A stretch of DNA of 34,296 nt from Chitinophaga pinensis. Lineage in GTDB: Bacteria; Bacteroidota; Bacteroidia; Chitinophagales; Chitinophagaceae. The stretch is from assembly GCA_945872085.1 (NCBI GenBank), contig CAMBYG010000001.1:1-34296 (forward strand), read 5' to 3'. The notes under the pieces were generated by a model, which saw only the letters and a program-made list of their open reading frames with translations, was not told the origin of the DNA and did not search any database. Within the stretch, counting starts at the first letter, position 1, and each line of letters begins with the position of its first letter. The position numbers and the translations under genes were made by a program. This document shows positions 17,773-28,714 of the stretch, one piece after another.

Positions 17773-18861
17773 TTATTTTTTAAGAATGTATTTGGGTTGA
17801 GTATTGCTTTTTTGTTTGTTCTTATTCTTTTGTGGCTTCTTGGGGACTTCCTTCTTCTTTATTTTGCTTTTTATTTTCTGCGGTTGTGCTTTTCTTAGTG
17901 CTTTTGGAGGTGGCTTATCTTTAACTATCGGATCTGCATTTTTATTGGTACTTAATTTAGGTACTACTATAGGTGCTTTAGCATTAATTTGTTTAGGGAA
18001 ACTATCATTTACAGTTTGATTACCAATAATACTCTTCACCCAATCAATGTTCTCATTTTTATTTATGTCTTTAATTTCTGGTAAACTCAATTTTGGTTTT
18101 GCAATTAGCTGTCCATCAAATCGAGCATCTATGGTAGTATATAAATTCCAACCTATTTTTTTTAGCAACTTCCTGTAAAACAAAAAGACATTAGATAATT
18201 TGTTATTCAAATTACTAGTATCTCCTAATATAATTAATTGTTTTCCTAAAGCTGTCAATATCGCAAAATCGTTAGTATCTCGCACCACAATCATTTGTGT
18301 TTGTGCATTCCAGAATGTATCCGCTTCAATATAATCTGCTATAAAAGCTATAGACTTAAAGGTATTTAACTTAGTAGCGTAAGCAGCGCTAGGCACATTA
18401 GTGACAGCCATTAACACTGGTGTATAAGATTCTGATAATGGTATAGGATGTAGCGTTCGGTCTAAATAATAGGAAGCTCCGTTTTGCTCAAATACTCTTA
18501 TAAACGGTGTTTTTTGTTCAACCTCAACTTGCAGGTTATTATTAACATCAATAAATGCTTCTGCATTCTGAATCCAAGAATTTTTATTTAAGAAACGCTC
18601 TACTTTAGAAATTGTTTCCCCATTTACTGATTGATTTGCAATATCATCACCAAATTGAGTATGTAATATGCGTTGAATATAGGAAGCATTTAAAAAATTT
18701 GCTGCCGCTGGGTTAGTAATACTAATTTTTACAGCATGTATAGATTTTTTATTTTGCCATTTAAAACCATACAACAATACCCATACACTTGTAGCCAACA
18801 CAAGTAATGTAAGCAATATTATTGCCCATTTACGTATCGTATTTTTAGTTTCTAGCTGCAT
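17773..18861 (-). CDS. ftsQ: Cell division protein FtsQ (DivIB-type)
   Basis: Bitopic membrane protein linking early and late divisome proteins. Identified by position between murC and ftsA plus architecture: one membrane segment at about 12-32, then an extracytoplasmic POTRA-like and FtsQ beta domain (IQRILHTQFGDD..., WIQNAEAFIDVNNNLQVEVEQKTPFIRV). Primary-sequence similarity to E. coli FtsQ is weak, as usual. Residues about 295-362 form a disordered, strongly basic tail rich in Lys, Pro and Asn, predicted to lie in the periplasm. Its start codon directly abuts the murC stop, so translation is probably coupled. Confidence 0.9.
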   Translation of the reverse strand: MQLETKNTIRKWAIILLTLLVLATSVWVLLYGFKWQNKKSIHAVKISITNPAAANFLNASYIQRILHTQFGDDIANQSVNGETISKVERFLNKNSWIQNAEAFIDVNNNLQVEVEQKTPFIRVFEQNGASYYLDRTLHPIPLSESYTPVLMAVTNVPSAAYATKLNTFKSIAFIADYIEADTFWNAQTQMIVVRDTNDFAILTALGKQLIILGDTSNLNNKLSNVFLFYRKLLKKIGWNLYTTIDARFDGQLIAKPKLSLPEIKDINKNENIDWVKSIIGNQTVNDSFPKQINAKAPIVVPKLSTNKNADPIVKDKPPPKALRKAQPQKIKSKIKKKEVPKKPQKNKNKQKSNTQPKYILKK

Positions 18862-20223
18862 TTATTTACTTTCTAAAATTGTTTTAATAGGTTGTATCAA
18901 TTGATCTATATCTCCAGCGCCTGCAGTTATTATTAGTTCTATTGCATGATCTTGTATAAATTGCAAAGTCGCTTCTTTGCTTAACACCGTACCCTTATTC
19001 ACCTGCATTGCAGATAAGATTAGCTCAGAAGTAACTCCTTCCATAGGCAATTCTCGTGCAGGATAAATTGGCAATATAATTAGTTCATCTGCTAAAGAAA
19101 GACTTGAAGCAAATCCATCTACTAAATCTTTAGTTCTTGAAAATAAGTGCGGTTGAAAAACTACTAAACACTTTTTATTAGGATACAGATTTTTGGCACT
19201 TTTAATAAGTGTTTCCAGTTCTGCAGGATGGTGTGCGTAATCATCTATGTAAATAGAGTCAGTAGACTTAACAATATATTCGAATCTTCTTTTGATACCC
19301 TTGAAATTTGCAAAACAAGCTTTAGCTTTTTCTAAATCTAAGCGCATCGTATAGCAAACAGTAAATGCTGCCAATGCATTTTCAATATTATGAAGACCTC
19401 CAATTTGCATTACAACATCTTGCAACTGAAACCATTTAGAAGAAATATTAAAGCGATAAGAACCATTTTCAATTTCCAATCCACTTGCGTATACATCAGC
19501 ATTCGTATCGTTTAAACTATAGGTAATAATACGATCGGCAACTAAATCGCCGGCACGTTTTAAACCATATTTTGCAATTAATGTGCCCCCTTTTTTAATT
19601 TTTGTCGTATACGCTATAAACGCATCTTCCATACTTTCTGCAGTACCATAGATATCCAAATGATCAGCATCCATAGAAGAAAGAACAGCAATAGAAGGAT
19701 TTAATTTCAAAAAACTACGATCATATTCATCTGCTTCAATAACAGCATTTGGCGCATCAGAACTCCAATAATTAGTATTATAATTAACGGAGATGCCGCC
19801 CAAAAATGCATTGGCTCCAACACCCATCTCTCTAAGCAAAAAAGCACACATAGTAGAGATGGTTGTTTTTCCATGGGTGCCGGCTACCGTTACAGAGAAT
19901 AATGAAGTAGAAATGGCTTCTAGTAAATCACTTCTTTTATAAAGGGTATACCCATTATCCTTATACCAGTTCAGCTCTTTATGATCCTTAGGTATAGCTG
20001 GCGTAAAGACCACTAAATCTATTTCTTTTTGTAGTAAATCAAGGTCATCTTCATAGTGAATAGCCATACCTTCATTCTCTAATTGACTTGTTAAGCTTGT
20101 TCTTGTTTTATCATAACCAAATACTTTAACCCCTTTTTGATTAAAGTATCTTGCTAAAGCACTCATACCGATGCCGCCGATGCCAATAAAATAAATATTT
20201 TTGATTGAATTTATGGCTATCAT
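18862..20223 (-). CDS. murC: UDP-N-acetylmuramate--L-alanine ligase (MurC)
   Basis: Adds L-alanine to UDP-MurNAc, the first peptide step of peptidoglycan precursor synthesis in the cytoplasm. 453 residues, usual length. Motifs: N-terminal Rossmann GIGGIGMSALA (14-24), ATP loop AGTHGKTT (114-121), VIEADEYDRSF (Mur ligase Glu), DYAHHPAE and HLFSRTKDL in the C-terminal domain. It overlaps murG by 4 bases (ATGA type) and abuts ftsQ. Confidence 0.98.
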   Translation of the reverse strand: MIAINSIKNIYFIGIGGIGMSALARYFNQKGVKVFGYDKTRTSLTSQLENEGMAIHYEDDLDLLQKEIDLVVFTPAIPKDHKELNWYKDNGYTLYKRSDLLEAISTSLFSVTVAGTHGKTTISTMCAFLLREMGVGANAFLGGISVNYNTNYWSSDAPNAVIEADEYDRSFLKLNPSIAVLSSMDADHLDIYGTAESMEDAFIAYTTKIKKGGTLIAKYGLKRAGDLVADRIITYSLNDTNADVYASGLEIENGSYRFNISSKWFQLQDVVMQIGGLHNIENALAAFTVCYTMRLDLEKAKACFANFKGIKRRFEYIVKSTDSIYIDDYAHHPAELETLIKSAKNLYPNKKCLVVFQPHLFSRTKDLVDGFASSLSLADELIILPIYPARELPMEGVTSELILSAMQVNKGTVLSKEATLQFIQDHAIELIITAGAGDIDQLIQPIKTILESK

Positions 20224-21317
20224 GATGCTATAGTAATTATATGGTTAGCAATAAGTTCGTCGGCATTAGTAATTGCAATTTTATTTAACTGATGTGCATA
20301 TTGATTACAAATAGCTTCATCTTGAAGTAGCGAGGCTAACTTAGGTAACAAATCTGTAGTTATGTCTTTATCTAAAACCATACTCGCCGCATGTCTGTTT
20401 ACCAAAGACATTGCATTTGCTTTTTGATGATCTTCAGCAGCAAATGGATAAGGCACGAAGATAACAGGCTTTGCCACAATCGATAATTCTGAAATGGCTA
20501 AAGCGCCTGCTCTAGATATAATGATATCAGCCGCTGCATAGGCATAATTCATCTCTTTAATAAAATCACGTACCACTACTCTATCAGCAAAAGAACTTGT
20601 TTCTTTTTTGGCTTGCTCATAAAAAGAAGTTCCTGTTTGCCAAATTAATTGCACTGGCTGTTGCAGTATTTCAGACAAACTGCTTGCAATAGTTTTATTG
20701 ATACTACTAGCTCCTAAACTACCCCCTACTATAAGTACCGTTTTATATTGATGCGTTAATCCGAAAAATTCGTTTCCTTGATATTTAGAAATCGCATTCG
20801 TTGCAATTTCTGACCTAACTGGATTGCCTGTCAATACAACTTTACGATTTGGGAAAAAGTGTTCCATATTTGGATATGCCGTACAAATCATACTAGCTTT
20901 TTTAGCTAAGTATTGATTAGACTTACCTGCAAAAGAATTTTGCTCTTGAATGAGCGTAGGAATATTCATAAGTTGCGCCATAAATAAAATGGGGAAACTT
21001 GCATAACCTCCAACACCAACAACAACATCTGGCTGAAAGTCTTTTATAATTGATCTAGCTTGCAAAAAAGCTTTAATTAGCTTGTAAGGCAAACTAAAAT
21101 TCTTCAATAAATGAGCTCTATTAAATCCAACAATATCTAAGCCAATAATTTTAAATCCAGCTTGAGGAACTTTTTCCATTTCCATTTTATGCTTAGCACC
21201 AACGTATAATAATTCATGCGCTTGATTATTTTTTTTCAAGGCATGACCAATAGCAAGCGCCGGGAAAATATGTCCCCCAGTTCCACCACCAGCAATTATT
21301 ATTTTTAGTGCAGCCAT
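20220..21317 (-). CDS. murG: UDP-GlcNAc: lipid I GlcNAc transferase (MurG)
   Basis: Peripheral membrane glycosyltransferase that turns lipid I into lipid II. 365 residues, family-typical. Glycine-rich N-terminal loop AGGGTGGHIFPALAI (9-23), GVGGYASFP, TGNPVR, VGGSLGASSIN, and the C-terminal donor-binding SRAGALAISEL...PVIFVPYPFAAEDHQ. The start ATG overlaps the final base of the ftsW stop codon, and its end overlaps the murC start by 4 bases, so translation is probably coupled. Confidence 0.98.
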   Translation of the reverse strand: MAALKIIIAGGGTGGHIFPALAIGHALKKNNQAHELLYVGAKHKMEMEKVPQAGFKIIGLDIVGFNRAHLLKNFSLPYKLIKAFLQARSIIKDFQPDVVVGVGGYASFPILFMAQLMNIPTLIQEQNSFAGKSNQYLAKKASMICTAYPNMEHFFPNRKVVLTGNPVRSEIATNAISKYQGNEFFGLTHQYKTVLIVGGSLGASSINKTIASSLSEILQQPVQLIWQTGTSFYEQAKKETSSFADRVVVRDFIKEMNYAYAAADIIISRAGALAISELSIVAKPVIFVPYPFAAEDHQKANAMSLVNRHAASMVLDKDITTDLLPKLASLLQDEAICNQYAHQLNKIAITNADELIANHIITIAS

Positions 21318-22504
21318 TAGTTAGTTGCTTTATTTAGTTCAGAAATTTTGTGTTCCGTACCTTCTGTTTCACCCACATTACTGCTCACACTTAAAATAAT
21401 TCCTATTGCAATACTCGTAAACCAAATTGACGAACCACCCATGCTCACCATTGGTAGTGTAAGACCCGTAACCGGTAATAAACTTACATTTACACCCATA
21501 TTCAACATAGCCTGAAACACCAAGGTAATACTTAAACCTACTGCAAGAAATGCACCGTATGCATAAGGGCATCGTTGAAAAATGCGAATACAACGCCATA
21601 AAAAGAGCATGTATACAAACATTAAAACAGCACCACCTAATAAGCCATATTCTTCAATGATAATAGCATAAATAAAATCAGAATAAGGGTGTGGTAAAAA
21701 ATTACGCTGCATACTTTTACCTGGTCCTAAGCCTTTCAAACCCCCATTAGCAATAGCAATTTTCGCTTGTGTAGCCTGAAATTCATCTTCTTTATCATCA
21801 TCCGAATTAACCACTTTTTTCTCTGCACTTACATACGTTAAAATCCTGTTTTTCCAAGTAGCTGCACGTGGACCTATGTTAAATAATATCATTAATCCTA
21901 TGAGCCCTATCCCAGATACTGCTAGTATAAAAATATGTTTTACGCTTACTCTACCTATATAAAATAAAATGCAACAAGTAAAACCTAACATTAAGGCTGT
22001 AGATAAGTTAGCAGGCAAAATCAATACACATATTATTATAACAGGCAATACTACTGGAATAAAACCTTTATAGAAATCTTTAATTACCTCTTGTTTTAAA
22101 CTCAAAACTCTAGCTAGGTATACAAATAATGCAAGCTTAGCAAAATCAGATGACTGAAAGGTAATGTTTACTACTGGCAAAGAAACCCATCGGCTACCAT
22201 GGTTTAATTTAGTACCATAAATCAACGTATAAATTAACAATAAAATAGCAATGTATAAGGCCAATCGAGACCAACTAATGAAACGGGTATAATTTATCTT
22301 ATGTGTAAAATAAATAGTAGCTAAGCCTACAAACATATATCCCAAATGCTTTATTAAATAGAAGAGTGTGTTTTTCTCCATCTTATAAGCCAAAGAACAA
22401 GTAGCACTATAAACAGCTAACAAACTGATAAGTGCAAGAATTAACACCAAAGCCCAAATCACTTTGTCGCCTCTTAATTTTGGTATTGCCTTGTTTAAAT
22501 TCAT
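21317..22504 (-). CDS. ftsW: Septal peptidoglycan polymerase FtsW (SEDS family)
   Basis: Multi-span SEDS glycosyltransferase that polymerises lipid II at the septum together with FtsI. 395 residues, about ten hydrophobic segments. Conserved features: SRWVSLPVVNITFQSSDFAKLA near residues 105-125, the LPHPYSDFIYAIIIEEYGL loop, and GLTLPMVSMGGSSIWFTSIAIG near the C-terminus. A charged, acidic/basic patch (AEKKVVNSDDDKEDEFQATQ) lies in the large extracellular loop. Neighbours (murD, murG, ftsI in the same operon) favour FtsW over its elongation paralogue RodA. Confidence 0.96.
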   Translation of the reverse strand: MNLNKAIPKLRGDKVIWALVLILALISLLAVYSATCSLAYKMEKNTLFYLIKHLGYMFVGLATIYFTHKINYTRFISWSRLALYIAILLLIYTLIYGTKLNHGSRWVSLPVVNITFQSSDFAKLALFVYLARVLSLKQEVIKDFYKGFIPVVLPVIIICVLILPANLSTALMLGFTCCILFYIGRVSVKHIFILAVSGIGLIGLMILFNIGPRAATWKNRILTYVSAEKKVVNSDDDKEDEFQATQAKIAIANGGLKGLGPGKSMQRNFLPHPYSDFIYAIIIEEYGLLGGAVLMFVYMLFLWRCIRIFQRCPYAYGAFLAVGLSITLVFQAMLNMGVNVSLLPVTGLTLPMVSMGGSSIWFTSIAIGIILSVSSNVGETEGTEHKISELNKATN

Positions 22505-22506
22505 AC

Positions 22507-23862
22507 TTATAGTGCTTTTACGGCATTTTTAAATTGTTCACCACGATCTTCAAAATTTTTAAACAAATCGAAACTTGCACATGCTGGAGATAATAAAACA
22601 GCATCCCCTTTTTCTGTTATATCATAAGCTATTTTCACTGCCTCTGTTGCACTTGATGCATCATAAATAGCAGGTACAATATCTTCAAATGACTGATGTA
22701 AAATAGTATTGTCTATACCCAAGCAAATAATTGCTTTAACTTTTTCTTCAACTAAATATGCAATTTCATTGTAATCATTACCCTTATCTACACCGCCAAG
22801 AATCAATACAGTTGGCTTATTCATGCTTTCTAATGCAAACCAAACAGCATTAACATTAGTTGCCTTACTATCATTGATATACTCTACACCCTTAATGGTT
22901 GCTACCTTTTCTAATCTATGCGATAAGCCATTAAAACTAGTTAAGCTTTCTCTGATTTTTTCTTTTCTGATACCAGCTACTTTTGCAGATATACCGGCAG
23001 CCATACTGTTGTATTGATTGTGCTTTCCTCTCAATGACAATTCATTTATTGACAATTCAAACAGATCTTGATTTACATCAATTATCATTTGCTCCCCTTT
23101 GATCATAGCTCCTTCTTGGTTATTAGTTGTGTTATTCATTGTAAAAAATAATTGCTTTGCTTTAGTTGTGTGGTTTAGTAAATATGCATTGATAGCATCA
23201 TCATCTTGGTTAATAACAAAACAATCTGTATCAATTTGGTTTTCGGTTATTTTAAATTTAGCTTGTACATAATTTTCAAATTTGTAATCATATCGATCTA
23301 AATGATCTGGAGTAATGTTCAACAATACAGCAATATTGGGTCTAAATGTTTTGATATCATCTAATTGAAAACTACTCACTTCCATAACATACCATTCACA
23401 AGGATTTTCAGCAATTTGCTTTGCAAAACTGATTCCTATATTTCCAACAAGCGCAACATTCATTTCTGCTCTAACCAACATATCATAAATCCAAGATGTA
23501 GCTGTACTCTTTCCATTTGATCCCGTGATAGCAATTATTTTACTGTCACCTTTGTATCTAAATCCAAACTCAATCTCACTAATTAATTCTATTCCGTGCT
23601 TGCGTATAATTTTTACCGCTTCGTTTTTTTCACTAATACCGGGGCTTTTAATAATCGTGCTGGCTTCAATTATCTTTGCAATAGTATGACCACCCTCTTC
23701 AAATTCAATTGCTTGTTCTGATAGTATTTTCTTAAATTGATCTTTTATCACGCCCCCATCCGATACAAATACGCTAAAGCCAAGCTTCTTTGCAAGCAAA
23801 GCTGCGCCTACACCACTTTCCGCAGCACCTAAAACAACAATATGTGTAAATTCAACTGACAT
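22507..23862 (-). CDS. murD: UDP-MurNAc-L-Ala--D-Glu ligase (MurD)
   Basis: Adds D-glutamate in the second peptide step of precursor synthesis. 451 residues. N-terminal nucleotide-binding GAAESGVGAALLA (12-24), ATP loop TGSNGKST (113-120), EVSSFQLDDI, NITPDHLDRY, and the C-terminal NDSKATN...ILGGVDKGNDY, the last characteristic of MurD. Gaps to mraY and ftsW are 3 and 2 bases. Confidence 0.97.
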   Translation of the reverse strand: MSVEFTHIVVLGAAESGVGAALLAKKLGFSVFVSDGGVIKDQFKKILSEQAIEFEEGGHTIAKIIEASTIIKSPGISEKNEAVKIIRKHGIELISEIEFGFRYKGDSKIIAITGSNGKSTATSWIYDMLVRAEMNVALVGNIGISFAKQIAENPCEWYVMEVSSFQLDDIKTFRPNIAVLLNITPDHLDRYDYKFENYVQAKFKITENQIDTDCFVINQDDDAINAYLLNHTTKAKQLFFTMNNTTNNQEGAMIKGEQMIIDVNQDLFELSINELSLRGKHNQYNSMAAGISAKVAGIRKEKIRESLTSFNGLSHRLEKVATIKGVEYINDSKATNVNAVWFALESMNKPTVLILGGVDKGNDYNEIAYLVEEKVKAIICLGIDNTILHQSFEDIVPAIYDASSATEAVKIAYDITEKGDAVLLSPACASFDLFKNFEDRGEQFKNAVKAL

Positions 23863-23865
23863 GTT

Positions 23866-25134
23866 TTATCGAATCTTCAAGGTTACAATACTTAATATAG
23901 AAAGCATGATGGCTATAATCCAAAAACGAGTTACAATTTTACTTTCATGATAACCCAATTTTTGATAATGATGATGCAAGGGAGACATTAAGAAAATGCG
24001 CTTGCCTTCTCCATATTTCTTTTTTGTTTTTTTGAAATACCATACCTGCAACATAACAGACAAATTCTCTACCAAGAAAATACCGCAGATGATTGGAATC
24101 AATAATTCTTTACGAACAATAATTGCAAGTGAAGCGATAATACCCCCCAATGCCAGACTACCTGTATCGCCCATAAACACTTGCGCAGGATATGCATTGT
24201 ACCATAAAAACCCAATACAAGCACCTACAAAAGCACCCACAAAAATGGACAACTCGCCCAAATTTGGAATGTGCATAATATTTAGATAACTCGCGAATAC
24301 ATAATTACCAGAAACGTAAGCAAATACGCCCAGGCAAATACCCGCTACTGCCGAAACACCAGTTGCTAATCCATCAATACCATCTGTTATATTTGCCCCA
24401 TTTGATACGGCAACGATAATAAAGGTTACAAATAATATATAAATCAACATTGTAGCTACAGACTGATAAGAACCAAAAACACTTGCTATTGCTGCATAAC
24501 TTAACTCATGTGTTTTTACAAACGGTATGGTTGTTGTAGCTGCTTTTACTCTTACATAGGTATGCACTTTGTTATTTTCATCTACACGATGATAAGGTGC
24601 CGACATGATTTTTTCGGTTGGATTAGCTACAATTTCCTTCCCAAGAGTTACTTCTCTTGTGGTAATTACATTCTGATTGTAATACATAGTAATACCAATA
24701 ATTGCTCCTAATCCGATTTGACCTAAAATTTTAAATCTTCCCGCTAATCCTTCTTTATTTTTCTTAAATACTTTGATATAGTCATCAATAAAACCAACTA
24801 CTCCGCACCAAATTGTAGATACCACCATTAAAATAATATACACATTGGTTATACGCGCAAATAATAAAGTGGGAATTAAAATAGCGGCTATAATAATTAA
24901 ACCACCCATGGTAGGGGTTCCTTTTTTTTGTTGTTCTCCTTCCAATCCTAATTCTCTTACTGTTTCGCCAATTTGTTTTTTCTGTAAAAATTTAATTAGT
25001 CGTTTACCAAACAACATGGATATAACTAAAGATAAGATTACCGCTAGAGAAGCTCTGAAGGTGATGTAATAAAAAACCCCTGTACCCGTAAGGTTAAAGT
25101 GCTCTCTTAAATAAGTAAATAAATAGTATAACAT
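23866..25134 (-). CDS. mraY: Phospho-MurNAc-pentapeptide transferase (MraY)
   Basis: Integral membrane enzyme that links phospho-MurNAc-pentapeptide to undecaprenyl phosphate, forming lipid I. Active-site motifs: DD at 117-118 in [24 protein letters not shown] (245-259), [11 protein letters not shown] (321-331), and the [11 protein letters not shown] loop near the C-terminus. At 422 residues it is about 60 longer than E. coli MraY. The extra length is mainly a polar insertion at about 152-208 after a membrane helix, with [13 protein letters not shown] in its middle, which by topology would face the periplasm. I believe this insertion is common in Bacteroidota. Gap to murE is 4 bases. Confidence 0.97.
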   Translation of the reverse strand: MLYYLFTYLREHFNLTGTGVFYYITFRASLAVILSLVISMLFGKRLIKFLQKKQIGETVRELGLEGEQQKKGTPTMGGLIIIAAILIPTLLFARITNVYIILMVVSTIWCGVVGFIDDYIKVFKKNKEGLAGRFKILGQIGLGAIIGITMYYNQNVITTREVTLGKEIVANPTEKIMSAPYHRVDENNKVHTYVRVKAATTTIPFVKTHELSYAAIASVFGSYQSVATMLIYILFVTFIIVAVSNGANITDGIDGLATGVSAVAGICLGVFAYVSGNYVFASYLNIMHIPNLGELSIFVGAFVGACIGFLWYNAYPAQVFMGDTGSLALGGIIASLAIIVRKELLIPIICGIFLVENLSVMLQVWYFKKTKKKYGEGKRIFLMSPLHHHYQKLGYHESKIVTRFWIIAIMLSILSIVTLKIR

Positions 25135-25138
25135 AGTT

Positions 25139-26605
25139 TTACTTTTCTAGTGTTTTAAAGAAGTCTACAATCATTTGAGCATCATCGAAAGGATGTTTTG
25201 TGCCATTTATTTCTTGATAAGTTTCGTGGCCTTTCCCAGCTATTAGAATAATATCATTTGGCTTTGCTAACAAACATGCCGTTTGAATTGCAGCCGCACG
25301 ATCTTCTATGCGTAACGCAAACTTTTTCTTGCTAATGCTTATGCCTTCTTCCATTTGATCTAATATCGTTGAAGGATTTTCGAAACGCGGATTATCGGAA
25401 GTAAGAATAACTTGATTGCTATACTTCACAGCTACTTCCGCCATTACTGGTCGTTTTTCAGCATCTCTATTGCCACCACATCCAACAACGGTAATCACTT
25501 GTTGATCATCAATTTTTAATTGCTGAATAGTAGTAAGCACATTCAATAAAGCATCGGGTGTATGGGCATAATCTACAATAGCCAACACACGTTCTTTAGC
25601 AGACAAATACGTTTCAAATCTTCCTTTAGCCCCTAATAAATTGCTTAAATGAGAAAGCACATTCATTTTATCTTGACCAAGATTTATAGCAACGCCAAAA
25701 ACAGCTAATAAATTATAAGCATTAAATTTGCCTATCAATCTAAAATGCGTTTCAAAGCCATCCATTAATAGCACTAAACCTGTTAAATTATTTTCAATAA
25801 TTTTTCCTTTAAATGTTGCTGGCGCCAACAGACTATAGGTACATTTTAATGCTGCAGTATTTTGCAACATAACAGCACCTCGCTTATCATCTATATTACT
25901 TATTGCAAAAGCTTCTTTTGGCAAATAGTCAAAAAGTAATTTCTTCACTCTTATATATTCATCAAACGTATTATGATAATCTAAATGATCGTGTGTAATA
26001 TTAGTGAAGACAGCTCCACAAAACTGAATACCTGCAATACGATGTTGATGAATAGCATGTGAGCTCACCTCCATAAACACATAGGCACAGCCTGCTATTT
26101 TCATTTCATGCATTAGCTGTTGAATAGCTAAAGCATTGGGCGTAGTATGTGTACTTGCTACAATCTTATCGCCAATATGATGTTGCACGGTAGAAATCAA
26201 ACCGCATTTATAACCTAACGAAGTAAATAAATTAAATAATAAAGAAGCTACTGTTGTTTTACCATTGGTACCGGTAATACCAACTACTTTCATAGTTTGT
26301 GAAGGAAAATTATAAAATGCGCTTGCAGCAATACCAAATGCATAATGCGTATCTGCCACTAGCACATAACAAATATCCTCCTTAAGCACCGCTGGCAATT
26401 GCGTAACTAAAATAGCTACTGCTCTATTAGCTATTGCTTCATCTATAAAAGTATGACTATCCACTTTTGTTCCCTTCATGGCAACAAAGAGTGCGTTGCG
26501 ATCACATTTTTTTGAATCCATAGCAATGGCTGCTATTTCAATATGAGCATTGCCCACCACTTGTAGTGGATTTATATTCAATAATATGTCGCTTAGTAGC
26601 ATCAT
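25139..26605 (-). CDS. murE: UDP-MurNAc-L-Ala-D-Glu--meso-diaminopimelate ligase (MurE)
   Basis: Adds the third stem-peptide residue. 488 residues with ATP loop [10 protein letters not shown] (109-118), [31 protein letters not shown] and [12 protein letters not shown]. The amino-acid specificity motif DNPR is present (404-407, in SDNPRFENP), which in the family marks meso-diaminopimelate rather than L-lysine as substrate. Start directly abuts the ftsI stop. murF, the next enzyme of the pathway, is not adjacent, unlike in many proteobacterial clusters. Confidence 0.97.
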   Translation of the reverse strand: MMLLSDILLNINPLQVVGNAHIEIAAIAMDSKKCDRNALFVAMKGTKVDSHTFIDEAIANRAVAILVTQLPAVLKEDICYVLVADTHYAFGIAASAFYNFPSQTMKVVGITGTNGKTTVASLLFNLFTSLGYKCGLISTVQHHIGDKIVASTHTTPNALAIQQLMHEMKIAGCAYVFMEVSSHAIHQHRIAGIQFCGAVFTNITHDHLDYHNTFDEYIRVKKLLFDYLPKEAFAISNIDDKRGAVMLQNTAALKCTYSLLAPATFKGKIIENNLTGLVLLMDGFETHFRLIGKFNAYNLLAVFGVAINLGQDKMNVLSHLSNLLGAKGRFETYLSAKERVLAIVDYAHTPDALLNVLTTIQQLKIDDQQVITVVGCGGNRDAEKRPVMAEVAVKYSNQVILTSDNPRFENPSTILDQMEEGISISKKKFALRIEDRAAAIQTACLLAKPNDIILIAGKGHETYQEINGTKHPFDDAQMIVDFFKTLEK

Positions 26606-28696
26606 TTAATTTAAGGTAATCGTTACTTTTTGACCTTTTACAATTTTTTGTCCTGGCAAAATAGACTGTGTCACTTTTTGCCCCACTCCTTTTACTTCTA
26701 CTTTCAATCCACAAGCTTCCAATAATGCAATGGCTCTACTTAAATGCATGTTGCTTAAATCGGGCATGTTATTTGCATAAATAGGAACACCCGCAGTTTT
26801 AGCACCAGTGCTACTTACATCTTGCAATTGCGTCCATGTAGCATTACTAGTATTGGCACTTTTATATTTTAAGGCTTGCATTAATTTATTTACTTTCGAT
26901 CCTTGTTGTGCAACTGCCACTACATTGCTGTAATTTACTTTTGCAAGACTATCTAATTGGTGATGGTTTTGACCAATTGAATTGGCATAAATTTTATCCG
27001 CAATCATTCTAAATACAGGTGCAGCAATAGTGCCACCATAATATGCGCCAGAATGAGGCTTAGTTCGAATTACCACTGCTATAGTATAGGTTGGATTATT
27101 AGCAGGAAAATACCCAACAAAAGAGCCTTGATAAACACCATCTGCATAAGTAATACCTTTATCCGCAACTTGTGCTGTACCGGTTTTGCCAGCAATAGAA
27201 TAAAAAGGCGATTGTATATGCTTCCCAGTTCCTGTTAATACCACTTCTTCTAATGCTTGTCTTGCTTGACGAATAGCATCTTTACTAGCTATTTGTGGCA
27301 CTACAACTTCAGGCGTAAATACCTGAACATCTTTATCGAAAGAACGAATAGCATTTACTAAATAGGGTTTCATCATGGTACCATTATTAGCTACTGCATT
27401 ATAAATCATGCAGGTTCTTAATGGCGCAATCATTACTTCATATCCCGTAGCCATCCATGGTAAAGATGTGGCGCTCCAAGATTTATTTAGCGGCGTTTTT
27501 ACGACTGGTCTTCTTTCACCCAACAAATCAATACCTGTCTTTTGATCTAATTGTATTTTTTTTAGAAAATTAGTGTACGCTGTTGGATTGGCAGCATAAA
27601 ATTGATACGCTAATTTTGCCATTGCTACATTTGAAGAAAGTGCAAATGCTTGTTTTACCGACAATAAACCTAATCCTAAGTGAGAATCTTTCATCGTTCT
27701 ATTCCCAAAAGAAGCCGATCCACCTTGAGCATTTACTTGATCGTCTACAGTGATATGCTTATCATTAAACAGCGAAAGCAAGGTCATTAATTTGAATGTA
27801 GAACCCGGCTCTGTTGGAATTAATGCGTAATTAAAATCTTCCCAATAAGATCCATCTTTTTGTCGACCTAAATTTGCAATCGCTTTAATTTTACCTGTTT
27901 TCACTTCCATTACAATGCAAGTGCCATATAAACATTCGAATTTAGACACCTGACTTTCTAAGGCATGCTCTGCAATATCTTGTATACTAACATCTAAAGT
28001 GGTAACCAAATCAAATCCATTTGTAGGCTCCAATTCAGAACCTTGAATGATCATCCATTGTCCGCCTGGCATTCTTTGTTTAATACAATGTCCATTTTCT
28101 CCCTTTAATACAGAATCGTAGGTAGCTTCCAATCCGATTACTTGACTATTTTTTCTCCATAAACCAATAGTACGAAGCGCCATTACATTAAATGGATTGA
28201 CCCGTTTGTTTTTTTGCTCTACAACTAATCCCCCTTTTCTGCTGCCTAATTTCATAATAGGCAATTGTTTGATTAATTGATAATCGTAATAAGGTAAATT
28301 GTGCGCCAACTCATAATAACGTGCTGTATCATTAAATTCTGCAGTCAATTCGTTATAATATGCAGCCTTTGATTTATCTTTTAATATTGCAGCAAAAGAC
28401 GTAGCCAAAGTGTCTATATATTTTGAAAAAGTGTCTTTTTTAATTACAGAGAAATCAATATGTAAATCAAATTGAGGAATTGTAGAGCATAACAAAACCC
28501 CATCTTCAGAATAAATATTACCTCTTTCAGAAAACAAGGTATCATTGCGCAAGTTCATATTTCTTGCCATATAGCGTAGCTTTGGACCTTGTACCACTTG
28601 CACCCATGCGGCCTTCCCTAATATAAGAAGCGCAAATAGAAGTATACCTGTAAAAGATAAGTAAACTCTAAATCGTATGTCCTTTTTTACGCTCAA
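26606..28696 (-). CDS. ftsI: Septal peptidoglycan transpeptidase FtsI (PBP3 type) with PASTA domain
   Basis: Class B penicillin-binding protein that cross-links septal peptidoglycan, partner of FtsW. 696 residues: short cytoplasmic N-terminus, one membrane anchor (about 11-30), dimerisation domain, then the transpeptidase with nucleophile motif STFK (Ser299, Lys302), SSN (354-356) and KTGT (504-507). The last ~60 residues (about 635-696) form a single PASTA domain (MPDLSNMHLSRAIALLEACG...VTITL), as in Gram-positive PBPs and Bacteroidota FtsI. Preceded by the ftsL-like gene and followed without gap by murE. Confidence 0.97.
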   Translation of the reverse strand: MSVKKDIRFRVYLSFTGILLFALLILGKAAWVQVVQGPKLRYMARNMNLRNDTLFSERGNIYSEDGVLLCSTIPQFDLHIDFSVIKKDTFSKYIDTLATSFAAILKDKSKAAYYNELTAEFNDTARYYELAHNLPYYDYQLIKQLPIMKLGSRKGGLVVEQKNKRVNPFNVMALRTIGLWRKNSQVIGLEATYDSVLKGENGHCIKQRMPGGQWMIIQGSELEPTNGFDLVTTLDVSIQDIAEHALESQVSKFECLYGTCIVMEVKTGKIKAIANLGRQKDGSYWEDFNYALIPTEPGSTFKLMTLLSLFNDKHITVDDQVNAQGGSASFGNRTMKDSHLGLGLLSVKQAFALSSNVAMAKLAYQFYAANPTAYTNFLKKIQLDQKTGIDLLGERRPVVKTPLNKSWSATSLPWMATGYEVMIAPLRTCMIYNAVANNGTMMKPYLVNAIRSFDKDVQVFTPEVVVPQIASKDAIRQARQALEEVVLTGTGKHIQSPFYSIAGKTGTAQVADKGITYADGVYQGSFVGYFPANNPTYTIAVVIRTKPHSGAYYGGTIAAPVFRMIADKIYANSIGQNHHQLDSLAKVNYSNVVAVAQQGSKVNKLMQALKYKSANTSNATWTQLQDVSSTGAKTAGVPIYANNMPDLSNMHLSRAIALLEACGLKVEVKGVGQKVTQSILPGQKIVKGQKVTITLN

Positions 28697-28714
28697 TGTT
28701 GATATATAATTTTA

